Source of the DNA: CAYGZA01 sp964354135
GTDB lineage: Bacteria > Planctomycetota > Planctomycetia > Pirellulales > Thermoguttaceae
Length of the DNA: 23,804 nucleotides
Assembly (NCBI GenBank): GCA_964354135.1
Contig: CAYGZA010000062.1
Span: forward strand, 1 to 23,804
Direction of reading: 5' to 3'
Shown here: positions 9,120 to 16,148 of the stretch, one piece after another
Position numbering within the stretch: the stretch's first letter is position 1
Layout of the letters: every line of letters starts with the position of its first letter
Notes under the pieces: generated by a model
Database searches by the model: none
Seen by the model: the letters and a program-made list of their open reading frames with translations, nothing else
What the model was told of the DNA's origin: nothing
Translations under genes and position numbers: made by a program

Positions 9120-9149
9120 TTGACTCGCCGGGCGGGGAGCGGTTATTCT
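9120..9149 (+). promoter_or_regulatory. Sigma-70-type promoter for the RRM gene
   Basis: TTGACT (9120-9125) and TATTCT (9144-9149), spaced 18 bases apart, match a housekeeping -35/-10 pair well for such GC-rich DNA. Transcription would start near 9156, giving a 5' leader of about 113 bases before the GTG at 9269. The leader contains a CGGCGG/CCGCCG hairpin (9207-9227). Confidence 0.5.
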
Positions 9150-9268
9150 GAGGAGGCCTGGGACCCCGCCCAGCGTATGGTCTGGCGGATTGTTCCGTGC
9201 AGGGTCCGGCGGTCCAAGATTCCGCCGTCGAGTATTACTGGTTTGGTTCTAGTTGGAGGGAACGTTCC

Positions 9269-9574
9269 GTGACACAGATCTACGTGGGCAACTTGTCGTA
9301 CAACGCCACAGAGGAGGAGCTTCGCCATGCATTTTCTGAGTATGGCCAGGTCTCGGCCGTGAACATCATCATGGACCGGCAAACGGACCGGCCCCGCGGT
9401 TTTGCGTTCGTCGATATGCCGAACGGGGCCGAGGCCAAGAAAGCGATCGAGGCCCTGAATCTCCAGGAGATCGCCGGCCGGGCGGTCACCGTCAACGAGG
9501 CCCGTCCGAAGTCCGATCAGCCCCGAAGGGAGGGTGGCGGCGGTGGCGGCGACCGCGGCCGGCGGAGCTGGTAG
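9269..9574 (+). CDS. RRM-domain RNA-binding protein
   Basis: This is a 101-residue protein. GTG at 9269 is chosen because GGAGGG lies 8 bases upstream and the RRM begins immediately; an earlier ATG in the frame adds residues foreign to the fold. A single RRM occupies residues 3-80, with RNP2 IYVGNL (4-9) and RNP1 RGFAFVDM (43-50). The aromatic and basic residues that stack on RNA are present. The tail is Gly/Arg-rich (EGGGGGGDRGRRSW), as in cyanobacterial Rbp proteins and other small bacterial RRM proteins. These are single-stranded RNA-binding proteins, some cold-induced. It has its own predicted promoter and an unusually long leader for a small gene, which hints at post-transcriptional or temperature control. 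Confidence 0.9.
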   Translation: MTQIYVGNLSYNATEEELRHAFSEYGQVSAVNIIMDRQTDRPRGFAFVDMPNGAEAKKAIEALNLQEIAGRAVTVNEARPKSDQPRREGGGGGGDRGRRSW

Positions 9575-9887
9575 CCGGTTCCCCGCCCACATTCCGTCCA
9601 GCGATCAGCTATCAGCCTTCAGCCCTGTAAGGATCGTCCGCACGGCGAGCGTGGTGTCTATGACCCGGGCCTCCCGGGATCACGCGAGACGGTGCGGGAA
9701 CCGTGAGTTCCGGCCGAGGCAGCCGGATCGACGAGGCGTGCCAGAGGAGCCAATATACATATACAGAGGGGCCTGGCAGCCCTCTATCTGCAAGATTCTG
9801 CCAACAGGGTATTTGCATTGCGCCCGGGGTTGCAGTTATCATTATGTCGGAAGATGGATCTCACCTGTGCGATGACGGGGGGATGAA
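9575..9887. other. Intergenic region between the RRM and small exported-protein genes
   Basis: This 313-base gap holds no convincing gene. A CCCGGG-CCT-CCCGGG hairpin at 9664-9678 could end the RRM transcript, although no U-run follows. An AGAGGG/CCCTCT hairpin lies at 9765-9785 after a short AT-rich stretch. A weak promoter candidate is listed separately at 9813-9842. Confidence 0.4.
9813..9842 (+). promoter_or_regulatory. Weak sigma-70-like promoter candidate
   Basis: TTGCAT (9813-9818) and TATCAT (9837-9842) are separated by 18 bases and lie 46 bases before the ATG at 9888. The match is moderate and rests only on position and hexamer similarity. Confidence 0.25.
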
Positions 9888-10388
9888 ATGGTCGCTCGGG
9901 CATTGAGGCTTCGGCTGGTCGTGGGGCTCGGTCTCGGTGCGTTGGTCTGCTCTGTTGCTCCGTGGGGCTGCGGGAAGGGCAACCGGCCGTCGACGGACAT
10001 CCTGAAATCGAACCTGAAGCCGCTGGTGGCGTTGTACAACCAATACCGTGGCGGGCATCAAGGGAAGGCGCCCGCCAATGAGGCGGAGTTCAAGAAGTTC
10101 ATCGGCGCGCTGGGCCAAGAGAGGCTGGCCCCTTTGACCGGCGGGAAAGACATGGAAAGCCTGTTCACCTCCCCACGAGATAAGAAACCCTATGTGATCC
10201 GTTACGGCCAGCAGGCGGCCGCACCGGGCGCCCCGGCCGAGCCGTCGGTCCTCGCGTACGAGCAGGAAGGCGTAGGCGGCAAGCGCCTGGTGATTACGAC
10301 GTTGGGCGAGATCCAGGAGCTGGACGAGGCCCAGTGGAAGCAACCTTTCCGGCGAGCGGAGGAGCCGAAAACCGTAACCACGCGATAG
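9888..10388 (+). CDS. Small exported or membrane-anchored hypothetical protein
   Basis: This is a 166-residue protein starting at ATG 9888, with a G-run ribosome site just upstream. Residues 4-26 form an Arg-led hydrophobic segment (LVVGLGLGALVCSVAPWGCG), either a signal peptide or an anchor. Cys21 and Cys28 could be lipidated, but neither sits in a canonical lipobox. The mature part is soluble, with a helix (LKPLVALYNQY), an APANEAEFKKFI segment and LFTSPRDKKPYVIRYG. From memory, similar small proteins accompany DUF1559 genes in planctomycetes, and a DUF1559 gene follows 119 bases downstream. No function can be assigned. It may form a two-gene unit with that neighbour. Confidence 0.7.
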   Translation: MVARALRLRLVVGLGLGALVCSVAPWGCGKGNRPSTDILKSNLKPLVALYNQYRGGHQGKAPANEAEFKKFIGALGQERLAPLTGGKDMESLFTSPRDKKPYVIRYGQQAAAPGAPAEPSVLAYEQEGVGGKRLVITTLGEIQELDEAQWKQPFRRAEEPKTVTTR

Positions 10389-10441
10389 TCCGCGATCCTC
10401 CGGGAGCAACGGTCGATCGATTATCCGAGGAAGTCAACCGA

Positions 10442-10460
10442 GGGAGGCCCGCAGGCCCCC
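10442..10460 (+). other. Hairpin in the leader of the DUF1559 gene
   Basis: 10442-10449 pairs with 10454-10460: a 7-base-pair GC stem with one bulged A and a CGCA loop. It lies 47 bases before the DUF1559 start, in the gap after the small exported-protein gene. No U-run follows. It might slow RNA decay or processing between the two genes, but its role is unproven. Confidence 0.3.
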
Positions 10461-10507
10461 GAGGCAGGTTCTTTCCAATAGGTCTCATGAGCGTTGGAGT
10501 CTATGCC

Positions 10508-11548
10508 ATGTCACGTCGGCGGTTCATTCGGCAGAGGGGCTTTACCCTGGTGGAGTTGTTGGTGGTGATCGCCATCATCGGCATTCTGATCGCCTTGTTG
10601 TTGCCCGCGGTGCAGGCGGCCCGCGAGGCGGCCCGCCGCACGGATTGCAGCAACCGGCTCAAGCAGATCATGACTGCGATGGCCAACCACGTGGACCGGC
10701 TGAAGGTGTTCCCGACCGGGGGAGTCGCGCCCTGGGCGAACCTTTCGAGGACCAACGGAGTCCCGAACCCTGCGGCGACCCAGGGGCTGAACTGGCACTT
10801 CCAGATCTTGCGCTACATGGAAGAAGAGGACCTTTGGAGGATAGCCATGGATGTCACCATCGATGACGCCACGGCTACGGATCGTCTGAGGCGCCAGGCG
10901 GTGCCCGGCTACTTCTGCCCGTCGCGGCGGAGGTCCTCTTTCAACACCAACAGCTATGGCCTGAACGACTATGCGGCGGCCACGCCGGGGCAGATTCGCC
11001 GAAACGCCAACGGCTCGTTTTTGGATTACACGATAGACGACGCCACCAGGCTCTGGGCCGGCGACAATCCTCCTACGTCAGGGGAGATCACATGGCAGGT
11101 CCAGAACAACCTGGTGTTCTACGGGGTGATCGTCCGCACGCCATTCCGCTCTTTCGACGGCTATGGTCTTACCGTTGGCCCCACCAACGGCACCCCGCCC
11201 ACCGATTACGGGAGCATCCTGGACGGCACTGCCAACACGGTCGTGGTCGGGGAGAAATTCGTCCCGTCCTACGCGACCCTGGGCGGCTACTGGGCTGACG
11301 ACTGCGGCTGGGCCGACGGCTGGGACCCCGACGTCATTCGCACCGTATCGTACCGCCCGCGTCCCGACGAGGATCCGAGCGAAAACGGCGAGGCGTTCGG
11401 CTCGGCGCACCCGGGCGGGGTCAACTTCGCGTTCGCCGACGGGTCGGTTCGCGTTCTGCGATTCAATATCAATCGCCTCGTCTTTGCCTCCCTTGGCCAT
11501 CGCGCGGACCTGTTGCCGTACCACCAAGAGTCGTCGATCTTGCCGTAG
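10508..11548 (+). CDS. DUF1559 protein with type IV prepilin-like N-terminus
   Basis: This is a 346-residue protein. ATG 10508 has GGAG 8 bases upstream and places the prepilin motif near the N-terminus; ATG 10487 is a less likely alternative. Residues 10-33 (RG/FTLVELLVVIAIIGIL) are a classic type III signal: cleavage after Gly11, Phe12 becoming residue 1 and Glu16 the conserved +5 glutamate. ALLLPAVQAAREAARR follows, the DUF1559 hallmark. The C-terminus has the AHPGGVNFAFADGSVR motif, the family's H-x(n)-DG signature. DUF1559 proteins are hugely expanded in planctomycetes and are presumed to be pseudopilin-like surface or periplasmic proteins. A strong intrinsic terminator follows. Confidence 0.95.
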   Translation: MSRRRFIRQRGFTLVELLVVIAIIGILIALLLPAVQAAREAARRTDCSNRLKQIMTAMANHVDRLKVFPTGGVAPWANLSRTNGVPNPAATQGLNWHFQILRYMEEEDLWRIAMDVTIDDATATDRLRRQAVPGYFCPSRRRSSFNTNSYGLNDYAAATPGQIRRNANGSFLDYTIDDATRLWAGDNPPTSGEITWQVQNNLVFYGVIVRTPFRSFDGYGLTVGPTNGTPPTDYGSILDGTANTVVVGEKFVPSYATLGGYWADDCGWADGWDPDVIRTVSYRPRPDEDPSENGEAFGSAHPGGVNFAFADGSVRVLRFNINRLVFASLGHRADLLPYHQESSILP

Positions 11549-11593
11549 TGATCCGGACCATCCGAGCGTTCTCGGCGATCCTGTGAGTAGCTT

Positions 11594-11624
11594 GACCCCG
11601 GCGGCCGCGCCGGGGTCTTTTTTT
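11594..11624 (+). terminator. Intrinsic terminator after the DUF1559 gene
   Basis: A perfect 9-base-pair stem (GACCCCGGC at 11594-11602 with GCCGGGGTC at 11609-11617) has a 6-base loop and is followed directly by seven T residues (11618-11624). This is the clearest Rho-independent terminator in the window, 45 bases after the stop codon. Confidence 0.9.
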
Positions 11625-11815
11625 GGCCCATCCGGCGATTCCGGGAGACGCAAGGAGCGGATTCGTCGGGGCCAAGTACGGGTTCCTCTTCTCTGTTCGC
11701 GGTGTTCCGGAGTCGCAGAATCAGAGAAGAGGAACTCGTACTTCCCCTGCGAATGCCCAGGCGGCATGATGTTTCCGGGAAATACCGGATGAACCGTTTT
11801 TTGGCTCATCCGGCG
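11619..11815. repeat. Intergenic palindromic element flanked by 19-base direct repeats
   Basis: Between the convergent DUF1559 and DUF6263-like genes, 11674-11695 and 11722-11743 form a 22-base inverted repeat with one mismatch (arm core TTCCTCTTCTCTG) around 26 bases. A 19-base direct repeat with one mismatch (TTTTTTGGC, then C or T, then CATCCGGCG) flanks the region at 11619-11637 and 11797-11815. A further hairpin (11785-11795 with 11803-11813, T-rich loop) overlaps the right repeat. The first direct repeat starts inside the terminator T-tract. The layout suggests insertion of a small non-autonomous element with local duplication, but the order of events is inference. Confidence 0.6.
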
Positions 11816-11835
11816 GAAGGGCCGGCGGGATTCCC

Positions 11836-12801
11836 CTATTTCGTCGTCTTCGCTTCCGCCGGGGTCGGGCGTTGGGCCGACTGGGTTTCCGTGGGGGCCG
11901 GCTTGGCTTTCTCGGCGGTCGCGGCGTCCTTCTTGAGCAGCTCCTCGGTGAAACGCATGCGGTAGCTGAGGGAGCTGGCCGCTTGGCCGGCGAAGCCGAC
12001 GACCCGCTTGTCCGTCTCCATCTGTTGGCCGAGGACCCGGCCCGCGCCGAGGTCGAAGCGGACGGTGCCCGCCGATTCCCGCTGGACGATGCGGGCTTCC
12101 AGGGCGGGGTCATGGATCGGCGTGAGGAACTGGGTCGCCACGCGGACGGTCGCCACGCCGCTGCTGACGCCCTCCAAGGTAAACGTCTGGAGCGCCTTGA
12201 TCTTCTTGATGGTGCCGTTTTCCATCGGAACGTCGAAGCCGTAGGGGAGCGACCAGCCTTCGCCGACGGCGACCGGCTTTTCGGGCAGCGGCAGGGTGAT
12301 CTGGCCTTCGCCTTCCGCCGGGGGAGTGCCGGCAAGGTGCTCGCGTTTGAGGATCTTGCCCTTGGCGTCCATCGTCAGCCGGGCGAGGGGAACGCCCACG
12401 GCCTTGGCGACCGCGTCGAAACCGGGCGGCGGCTTCTTGTCGCTTTGGCTGTTGTAGCGGACTTCCATCCGGCCGGAGACCTTGTGCCGCATGTCGACGT
12501 TCTCAACCAGGTTCTCGAACGCTGCGGTGCCGTCGGGCCCGACCTTCGCGACCCGCCACGCCTTGGTCGACGTGCTGAGCGTCTCGGTGGTCTGCGTCGT
12601 GCCGGAGATCGTGGTCTCGACGCGGGCCTGGTGGACCACGTTCCATCGCACCGTCTCCCCCGGCTGGAACTTGTAGCGGAGCGTGTGCTTGGCGGGCGGC
12701 GCGCCGGGGGTCTTGGCGCCCTCGTCCGCGGCGGCACTTGCGGCAACCGTGACCGCCAGGCACCAGAACGCAACCGCGAGCCGGAAGAGAGATCCGATCA
12801 T
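11836..12801 (-). CDS. Exported DUF6263-like protein
   Basis: This is a 321-residue protein starting at ATG 12801, with AAGGAA 6 bases upstream. A signal peptide covers residues 1-24 (LFRLAVAFWCLAVTVAASAAA). The mature protein is beta-rich, with LRYKFQPGETVRWNV near the start and several TT/ST-rich strands. Later segments are PVAVGEGWSLPYGF and a QMETDKRVVGF strand near the end. These resemble DUF6263 proteins, exported proteins of unknown function in Bacteroidota and planctomycetes. The tail is Lys/Ala/Pro/Thr-rich and low in complexity. It lies 16 bases downstream of the NAD kinase stop on the same strand, so the two are almost certainly one transcript, although no functional link is obvious. 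The family name is remembered rather than searched. Confidence 0.65.
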   Translation of the reverse strand: MIGSLFRLAVAFWCLAVTVAASAAADEGAKTPGAPPAKHTLRYKFQPGETVRWNVVHQARVETTISGTTQTTETLSTSTKAWRVAKVGPDGTAAFENLVENVDMRHKVSGRMEVRYNSQSDKKPPPGFDAVAKAVGVPLARLTMDAKGKILKREHLAGTPPAEGEGQITLPLPEKPVAVGEGWSLPYGFDVPMENGTIKKIKALQTFTLEGVSSGVATVRVATQFLTPIHDPALEARIVQRESAGTVRFDLGAGRVLGQQMETDKRVVGFAGQAASSLSYRMRFTEELLKKDAATAEKAKPAPTETQSAQRPTPAEAKTTK

Positions 12802-12817
12802 GTTCGATTCCTTTCGA

Positions 12818-13660
12818 TCACTTATCGAGCTGGAGGTGGCCGCCCCAGCCGAGCTTCTCCCGCAGCGTGCGGTAGTAGCTGTGCCCGGGAACGGCAACCG
12901 TCTTGAAACGCTCCGCGGCCTTGCGGACGCGAATCCGGTCGTGGGGCAAGAGGGTGCTGAGTGCGCGGCCGTCGACGACGACCGCCGTGCCCGGGTCCGC
13001 CTTGGCGACCACGAGCTCGTAGACGCGGTCGGCGGAGTCGACCACCGGGCGATTGGTCAGCGTATGGGGGCTGATCGGCGAGATCACAAACGCCTGCAAG
13101 TCCTGGCGCAGGATGGGGCCGCCCGCCGAGAGGCTGTGGGCGGTCGAGCCGACCGGGGTGCTGAGGATCAAGCCGTCGCAGGTATACGTGGTCACCAACT
13201 CCGAGTCGACATAGAGATCCAGGTCGATCATGGTGAAGCACGGGCCGGTCTGCACGGCGACCTCGTTCAGGCCACGCTGCTCGGCGAGCACCCGCGGGCC
13301 GCGGGAGACTTGGCAGTGGAACATGAGGTGCTCAACCACCCGTCCCGAAAGGCCTTTGGCGGCGATGTCTTCGAGGACCCCGGGCAGCTCCTCGGGAGAT
13401 AAGTCGGCCAGAAATCCCAGTCGCCCCAGATTGACCGCCATCACCGGCAATTGCCGGCTTCCCATCTGGTGGGCGGCCCGGAGGATGGAGCCGTCGCCCC
13501 CGAGCACGATTGCCATGTCGGCTTCCACCCGGGACAGGTCCTCCTTGCCGGTGAAATCGGCGGCCGCGATCTCGGCATGGCGGGCAATGACCGGCTTGAG
13601 GCGTTCGGCGCCTTCGAGGACCCCGGGGCGCCCCCCGAAGCCAAGCAAGATCACACGCAC
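12818..13660 (-). CDS. nadK: NAD kinase
   Basis: This is a 280-residue ATP-NAD kinase, which phosphorylates NAD to NADP in the cytoplasm. Residues 54-57 are the catalytic GGDG motif. NLGRLGFL (77-84) matches the family's N-x-G-x-x-GFL segment. The C-terminal half has DGLILSTPVGSTAHSLSAGGPIL, matching the conserved NAD-binding TP-x-GSTAYSLSAGGP region. GTG at 13660 is chosen because it begins the first beta strand (VRVILLGF) and has GAGGA about 10 bases upstream; GTG at 13654 is an alternative. The frame stays open further upstream to 13909, but that part crosses inverted repeats and adds nothing to the fold. The length fits the family. It is first in a pair with the DUF6263-like gene. Confidence 0.95.
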   Translation of the reverse strand: MRVILLGFGGRPGVLEGAERLKPVIARHAEIAAADFTGKEDLSRVEADMAIVLGGDGSILRAAHQMGSRQLPVMAVNLGRLGFLADLSPEELPGVLEDIAAKGLSGRVVEHLMFHCQVSRGPRVLAEQRGLNEVAVQTGPCFTMIDLDLYVDSELVTTYTCDGLILSTPVGSTAHSLSAGGPILRQDLQAFVISPISPHTLTNRPVVDSADRVYELVVAKADPGTAVVVDGRALSTLLPHDRIRVRKAAERFKTVAVPGHSYYRTLREKLGWGGHLQLDK

Positions 13661-13762
13661 GGGCTTTGATCCTCGTCGGGCTAAGGTCGCGTCCTGCCGC
13701 AGAGCAAGATGATAGCCCAGACCCGCGGTTGAGGAAATCGCAGATGGAGAAAACGAGAAAAC

Positions 13763-13834
13763 GGGGTCGGGAGTCGCTTCGAGCCACCGGTTGCCTGGGA
13801 GGAAAACTACGGAGTGGAAACGACTCCCGACCCC
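13763..13834. repeat. REPIN-like inverted repeat, GGGGTCGGGAGTCG family
   Basis: GGGGTCGGGAGTCG (13763-13776) and its perfect reverse complement (13821-13834) enclose 44 bases. A short inner pairing (TTC/GAA) continues the stem. The GGGGTC end is shared with the transposase-associated repeats at 19480 and 21336, so this may be a sister family with a different internal half. Confidence 0.7.
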
Positions 13835-13837
13835 TTG

Positions 13838-13858
13838 TTCTGCGCAAGCTGCGCAGAA
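13838..13858. other. TTCTGCGCA hairpin
   Basis: A perfect 9-base-pair stem, TTCTGCGCA (13838-13846) with TGCGCAGAA (13850-13858), has an AGC loop. The core TCTGCGC/GCGCAGA recurs in a hairpin at 14008-14026. It lies just outside the GGGGTCGGGAGTCG repeat. Confidence 0.6.
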
Positions 13859-13980
13859 TGGGATATTGAGAGGCGCGGGAGCCCCGAGCGTGCCGGCGCA
13901 TCGGGGCAAGCAAGTTTGGCCCGTACGCGAGTTCCCGCCACCCAGTCGATTCTGTTAGACTGTTGCCCGCCGCCAACGGA

Positions 13981-14026
13981 CTTCCGAAGTCTCGGAGACT
14001 TCGGAAGTCTGCGCGGGATGCGCAGA
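13981..14026. repeat. Perfect 27-base palindrome and adjoining TCTGCGC hairpin
   Basis: 13981-14007 is a perfect odd palindrome: 13 bases on each side of G13994, with half-site CTTCCGAAGTCTC. It abuts a 7-base-pair hairpin, TCTGCGC (14008-14014) with GCGCAGA (14020-14026), loop GGGAT. The pair ends 61 bases before the methyltransferase ATG, so it could be a leader structure, an operator, or part of a mobile repeat. Confidence 0.65.
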
Positions 14027-14087
14027 TTCCTTGTGTTCACACGGGCCTGCTTCCGCGGTGGCGCGATTGCCTCCAGGTGTGCCTGGC

Positions 14088-14909
14088 ATGAACGAGTTTC
14101 CGGAGGATCACCGTCGCGAAGTCCGGCAGGGAGAGCGGTTCCGTTTCGGGGCTAATTGGGCGCGGTTCCTCAAGACGGTGGACGAAGCGAGGATCGACGC
14201 GGCGGTTTCCTCGCTCAAGGAAATGCTCCGGGTTCGGGATCTGGCGGGAAAGATGTTTTTGGACGTCGGCTCGGGCAGCGGCCTGTTCTCCCTGGCAGCG
14301 CGGAGGCTGGGGGCCGGCGTGCTTTCCTTCGACTTCGACCCCGAGTCGGTTGCCTGCACCGAGGAGCTCAAGCGGCGCTACGACGCCGGCTCCGAGGACT
14401 GGCAGGTCCGTCAGGGTTCGGTGCTCAACCGGGAGTTCCTTGACCGGCTGGGGCAATTCGACGTGGTCTACGCCTGGGGCGTGCTCCACCACACCGGCAA
14501 CATGTGGCAGGCGATGGAGAACGTCGCGGGCCTGGTGAAACCGGGCGGGCTATTGTTTCTGGCGATCTACAACGACCAAGGGCTGCGATCGAGCTACTGG
14601 AGGACGGTCAAACGGCTGTACAACAAGAACCGGGCCCTGCGGGGGTTGATGACCGCGATGCACCTCTGGTACCTGTACCTCGTCCGCTTGCTGGTGCGGC
14701 TGGTCTTGCGGAAAGGCAAGCCGCAGCGGGGAATGTCGCTGTGGCACGATGCCTTGGACTGGCTCGGCGGCTATCCCTTTGAGGTCGCCGGGCCGGAGCG
14801 AGTCGCGGCGTTCTACGAGGCCCGCGGTTTCCGGCTCGCCACGCTCCGCACTTGCGGCAAGAAGTCGGGGTGCAATGAGTATGTGCTTGAAAGAGGGGTC
14901 AGGGGCTAG
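14088..14909 (+). CDS. Class I SAM-dependent methyltransferase
   Basis: This is a 273-residue protein starting at ATG 14088. The ribosome site is weak, and an upstream start in the same frame is possible but would add sequence from the intergenic region. Residues 58-69 (LDVGSGSGLFSL) are motif I, the SAM-binding glycine loop. FDFDPESV (81-88) holds the acidic residue expected to bind the ribose. FDVVYAWGVLHHTGNMWQAM is motif IV/post-IV of the UbiE/methyltransferase-11/12 type, and LVKPGGLLFLAIYND is motif V-VI. The C-terminal part has a helical, partly hydrophobic stretch (MHLWYLYLVRLLVRLVL), then WLGGYPFEVA, and ends CGKKSGCNEYVLER. This arrangement is seen in methyltransferases near polysaccharide genes. 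The substrate is unknown. Its last codons and stop lie in a GGGGTCAGG string resembling the repeat ends elsewhere in the window. Confidence 0.85.
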   Translation: MNEFPEDHRREVRQGERFRFGANWARFLKTVDEARIDAAVSSLKEMLRVRDLAGKMFLDVGSGSGLFSLAARRLGAGVLSFDFDPESVACTEELKRRYDAGSEDWQVRQGSVLNREFLDRLGQFDVVYAWGVLHHTGNMWQAMENVAGLVKPGGLLFLAIYNDQGLRSSYWRTVKRLYNKNRALRGLMTAMHLWYLYLVRLLVRLVLRKGKPQRGMSLWHDALDWLGGYPFEVAGPERVAAFYEARGFRLATLRTCGKKSGCNEYVLERGVRG

Positions 14910-14945
14910 GGAATCCTGTCGATGGTTGCGGTTTCTTCGTCGCTC

Positions 14946-14966
14946 GCCGGGCCGACACGGCCCGGC
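14946..14966. terminator. GC hairpin between convergent genes
   Basis: A perfect 9-base-pair stem, GCCGGGCCG (14946-14954) with CGGCCCGGC (14958-14966), has an ACA loop. It sits between the converging methyltransferase and gluconolactonase-family genes. With no T-run on either strand, it may be a transcript end-stabiliser or a factor-dependent terminator. Confidence 0.45.
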
Positions 14967-14969
14967 TCT

Positions 14970-14990
14970 GAACCCCGAACCCTGAACCCT
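14970..14990. repeat. GAACCCT tandem heptamers
   Basis: Three tandem 7-base units (GAACCCC, GAACCCT, GAACCCT) end inside the stop codon of the gluconolactonase-family gene at 14989. A microsatellite-like array of this kind can vary in copy number. Confidence 0.6.
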
Positions 14991-16023
14991 AGAACTCCAT
15001 CCCCTTCGTGCCGGTCTTGATCCGGCAGAGCCACTGGTTCGCCGTCACGTAGAGCACGGAGCCGTCGTCGCCGAAGCGGCAGTTGGCGGTAGGCACGCCG
15101 GTATTGATGCGCCCCAGGAAGACGCCGTCGGGGGCGAAGACGCTAACGCCGCCCGGCCCGGTGGCGAAGAGGTTCCCCTTCTTGTCGACCTTCAGGCCGT
15201 CGGGCAGTCCGGGAAGCTTGTTCTTGACCCAAGCCGTGGCGTCGAAGAAGACGCGCCCCGGCCCTAGGGTCCCGTCCTCCTTCACGTCGAAAGCCATCCA
15301 AACCGCCTTCTCCGGATCGGACTGGGCCACGTAGAGCGTCTTCTCGTCGGGCGAGAAGCCGATCCCGTTCGGCCGCGTCATCTTGTCCGTCAGCAGCCTC
15401 ACTTCGCCGCTGGGCGATGCGCAAAAGACGCCGCAGAACTTGATCTCGCGGGCGGGATCGTCGGGGCCCTTCGGCAGGCCGTACGGCGGATCGGTGAAGT
15501 AGAGGTCGCCGTTGGACTTGAACGTCGCGTCGTTGGGGCTGTTGAGACGTTGGCCCTGGTAGCGGTCCACGAGCGTGGTCCAGCGGCCGTCTTTTTCGAC
15601 GCGGACGATCCGCCGATCGCCGTGCTGGCACATGACCAGGCGGCCCTCGCGGTCCACGAGCAGCCCGTTGGTCCCCGATTCGCCGCCGCGGGGCTCCTGG
15701 CCCGTGTAACCGGCCGGCTTCAGGAAGAGGGTGATTCCCTCTCCTTCCTTCCACTTCATGATCGAGTTGTTGGGGATGTCGGAGAAGAGCAGAAAGCCGC
15801 CCTCCTTGATCCACACCGGCCCCTCGGACCACGCGAAGCCCTCGGCCAGCTTCTCCAGCACGGCGTCGCGGGGGATCAGCTCGTCGAAGTGGGGATCGAC
15901 CCGCTCGATCTTGCCGACCGCCGGATACTTCCCTTTCTCCGCGGCACTTGTCCCCTGGACCGCCCCAAGTGCAACGACCGTACTCACCAGCAACCGGAGC
16001 GTCAACGGCACTTGTCTCGCCAT
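14989..16023 (-). CDS. Exported SMP-30/gluconolactonase family protein
   Basis: This is a 344-residue protein starting at ATG 16023, with GAGGGGGTG 7 bases upstream. A signal peptide covers residues 1-28 (LTLRLLVSTVVALGAVQGTSAA). The mature part is a six-bladed beta-propeller of the SMP-30/gluconolactonase type. Hallmarks are FAWSEGPVW, where the Glu is a metal ligand; NSPNDATFKSNGDLYFTDPPYGL, with Asn and Asp ligands; and RPNGIGFSPDEKTLYVAQSD, with further Asn and Asp ligands. Family members hydrolyse sugar lactones such as gluconolactone using a divalent metal. Exported versions are common in planctomycetes and are thought to act on sugar acids or related esters outside the cytoplasm. The metal site looks intact; the substrate is not known. 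Confidence 0.9.
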   Translation of the reverse strand: MARQVPLTLRLLVSTVVALGAVQGTSAAEKGKYPAVGKIERVDPHFDELIPRDAVLEKLAEGFAWSEGPVWIKEGGFLLFSDIPNNSIMKWKEGEGITLFLKPAGYTGQEPRGGESGTNGLLVDREGRLVMCQHGDRRIVRVEKDGRWTTLVDRYQGQRLNSPNDATFKSNGDLYFTDPPYGLPKGPDDPAREIKFCGVFCASPSGEVRLLTDKMTRPNGIGFSPDEKTLYVAQSDPEKAVWMAFDVKEDGTLGPGRVFFDATAWVKNKLPGLPDGLKVDKKGNLFATGPGGVSVFAPDGVFLGRINTGVPTANCRFGDDGSVLYVTANQWLCRIKTGTKGMEF

Positions 16024-16148
16024 GGCTTTCACCCCCTCGACAACCGGCCCACCAACCTCAAGAAACGCCACGCCGCCATGATAGGCGGCCCGATCGGCGG
16101 CGGCAAGCGCCTGAGAATCTGGATCGCAGCAGCGGATGGTTGGCGCGG

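Larger units (their letters stand above)
13661..14087. other. Repeat-rich divergent intergenic region
   Basis: This 427-base gap separates the divergently transcribed NAD kinase and methyltransferase genes, so both promoters should be here, though none is obvious. It is packed with inverted repeats, given as separate entries: 13763-13834, 13838-13858, and 13981-14026. No credible gene is present. Confidence 0.6.

Noticed and set aside
13661..13909. Longer NAD kinase reading from 13909
   Set aside because: The added residues come from inverted-repeat DNA and precede the first strand of the kinase fold. GTG 13660 with GAGGA upstream gives a normal family length.
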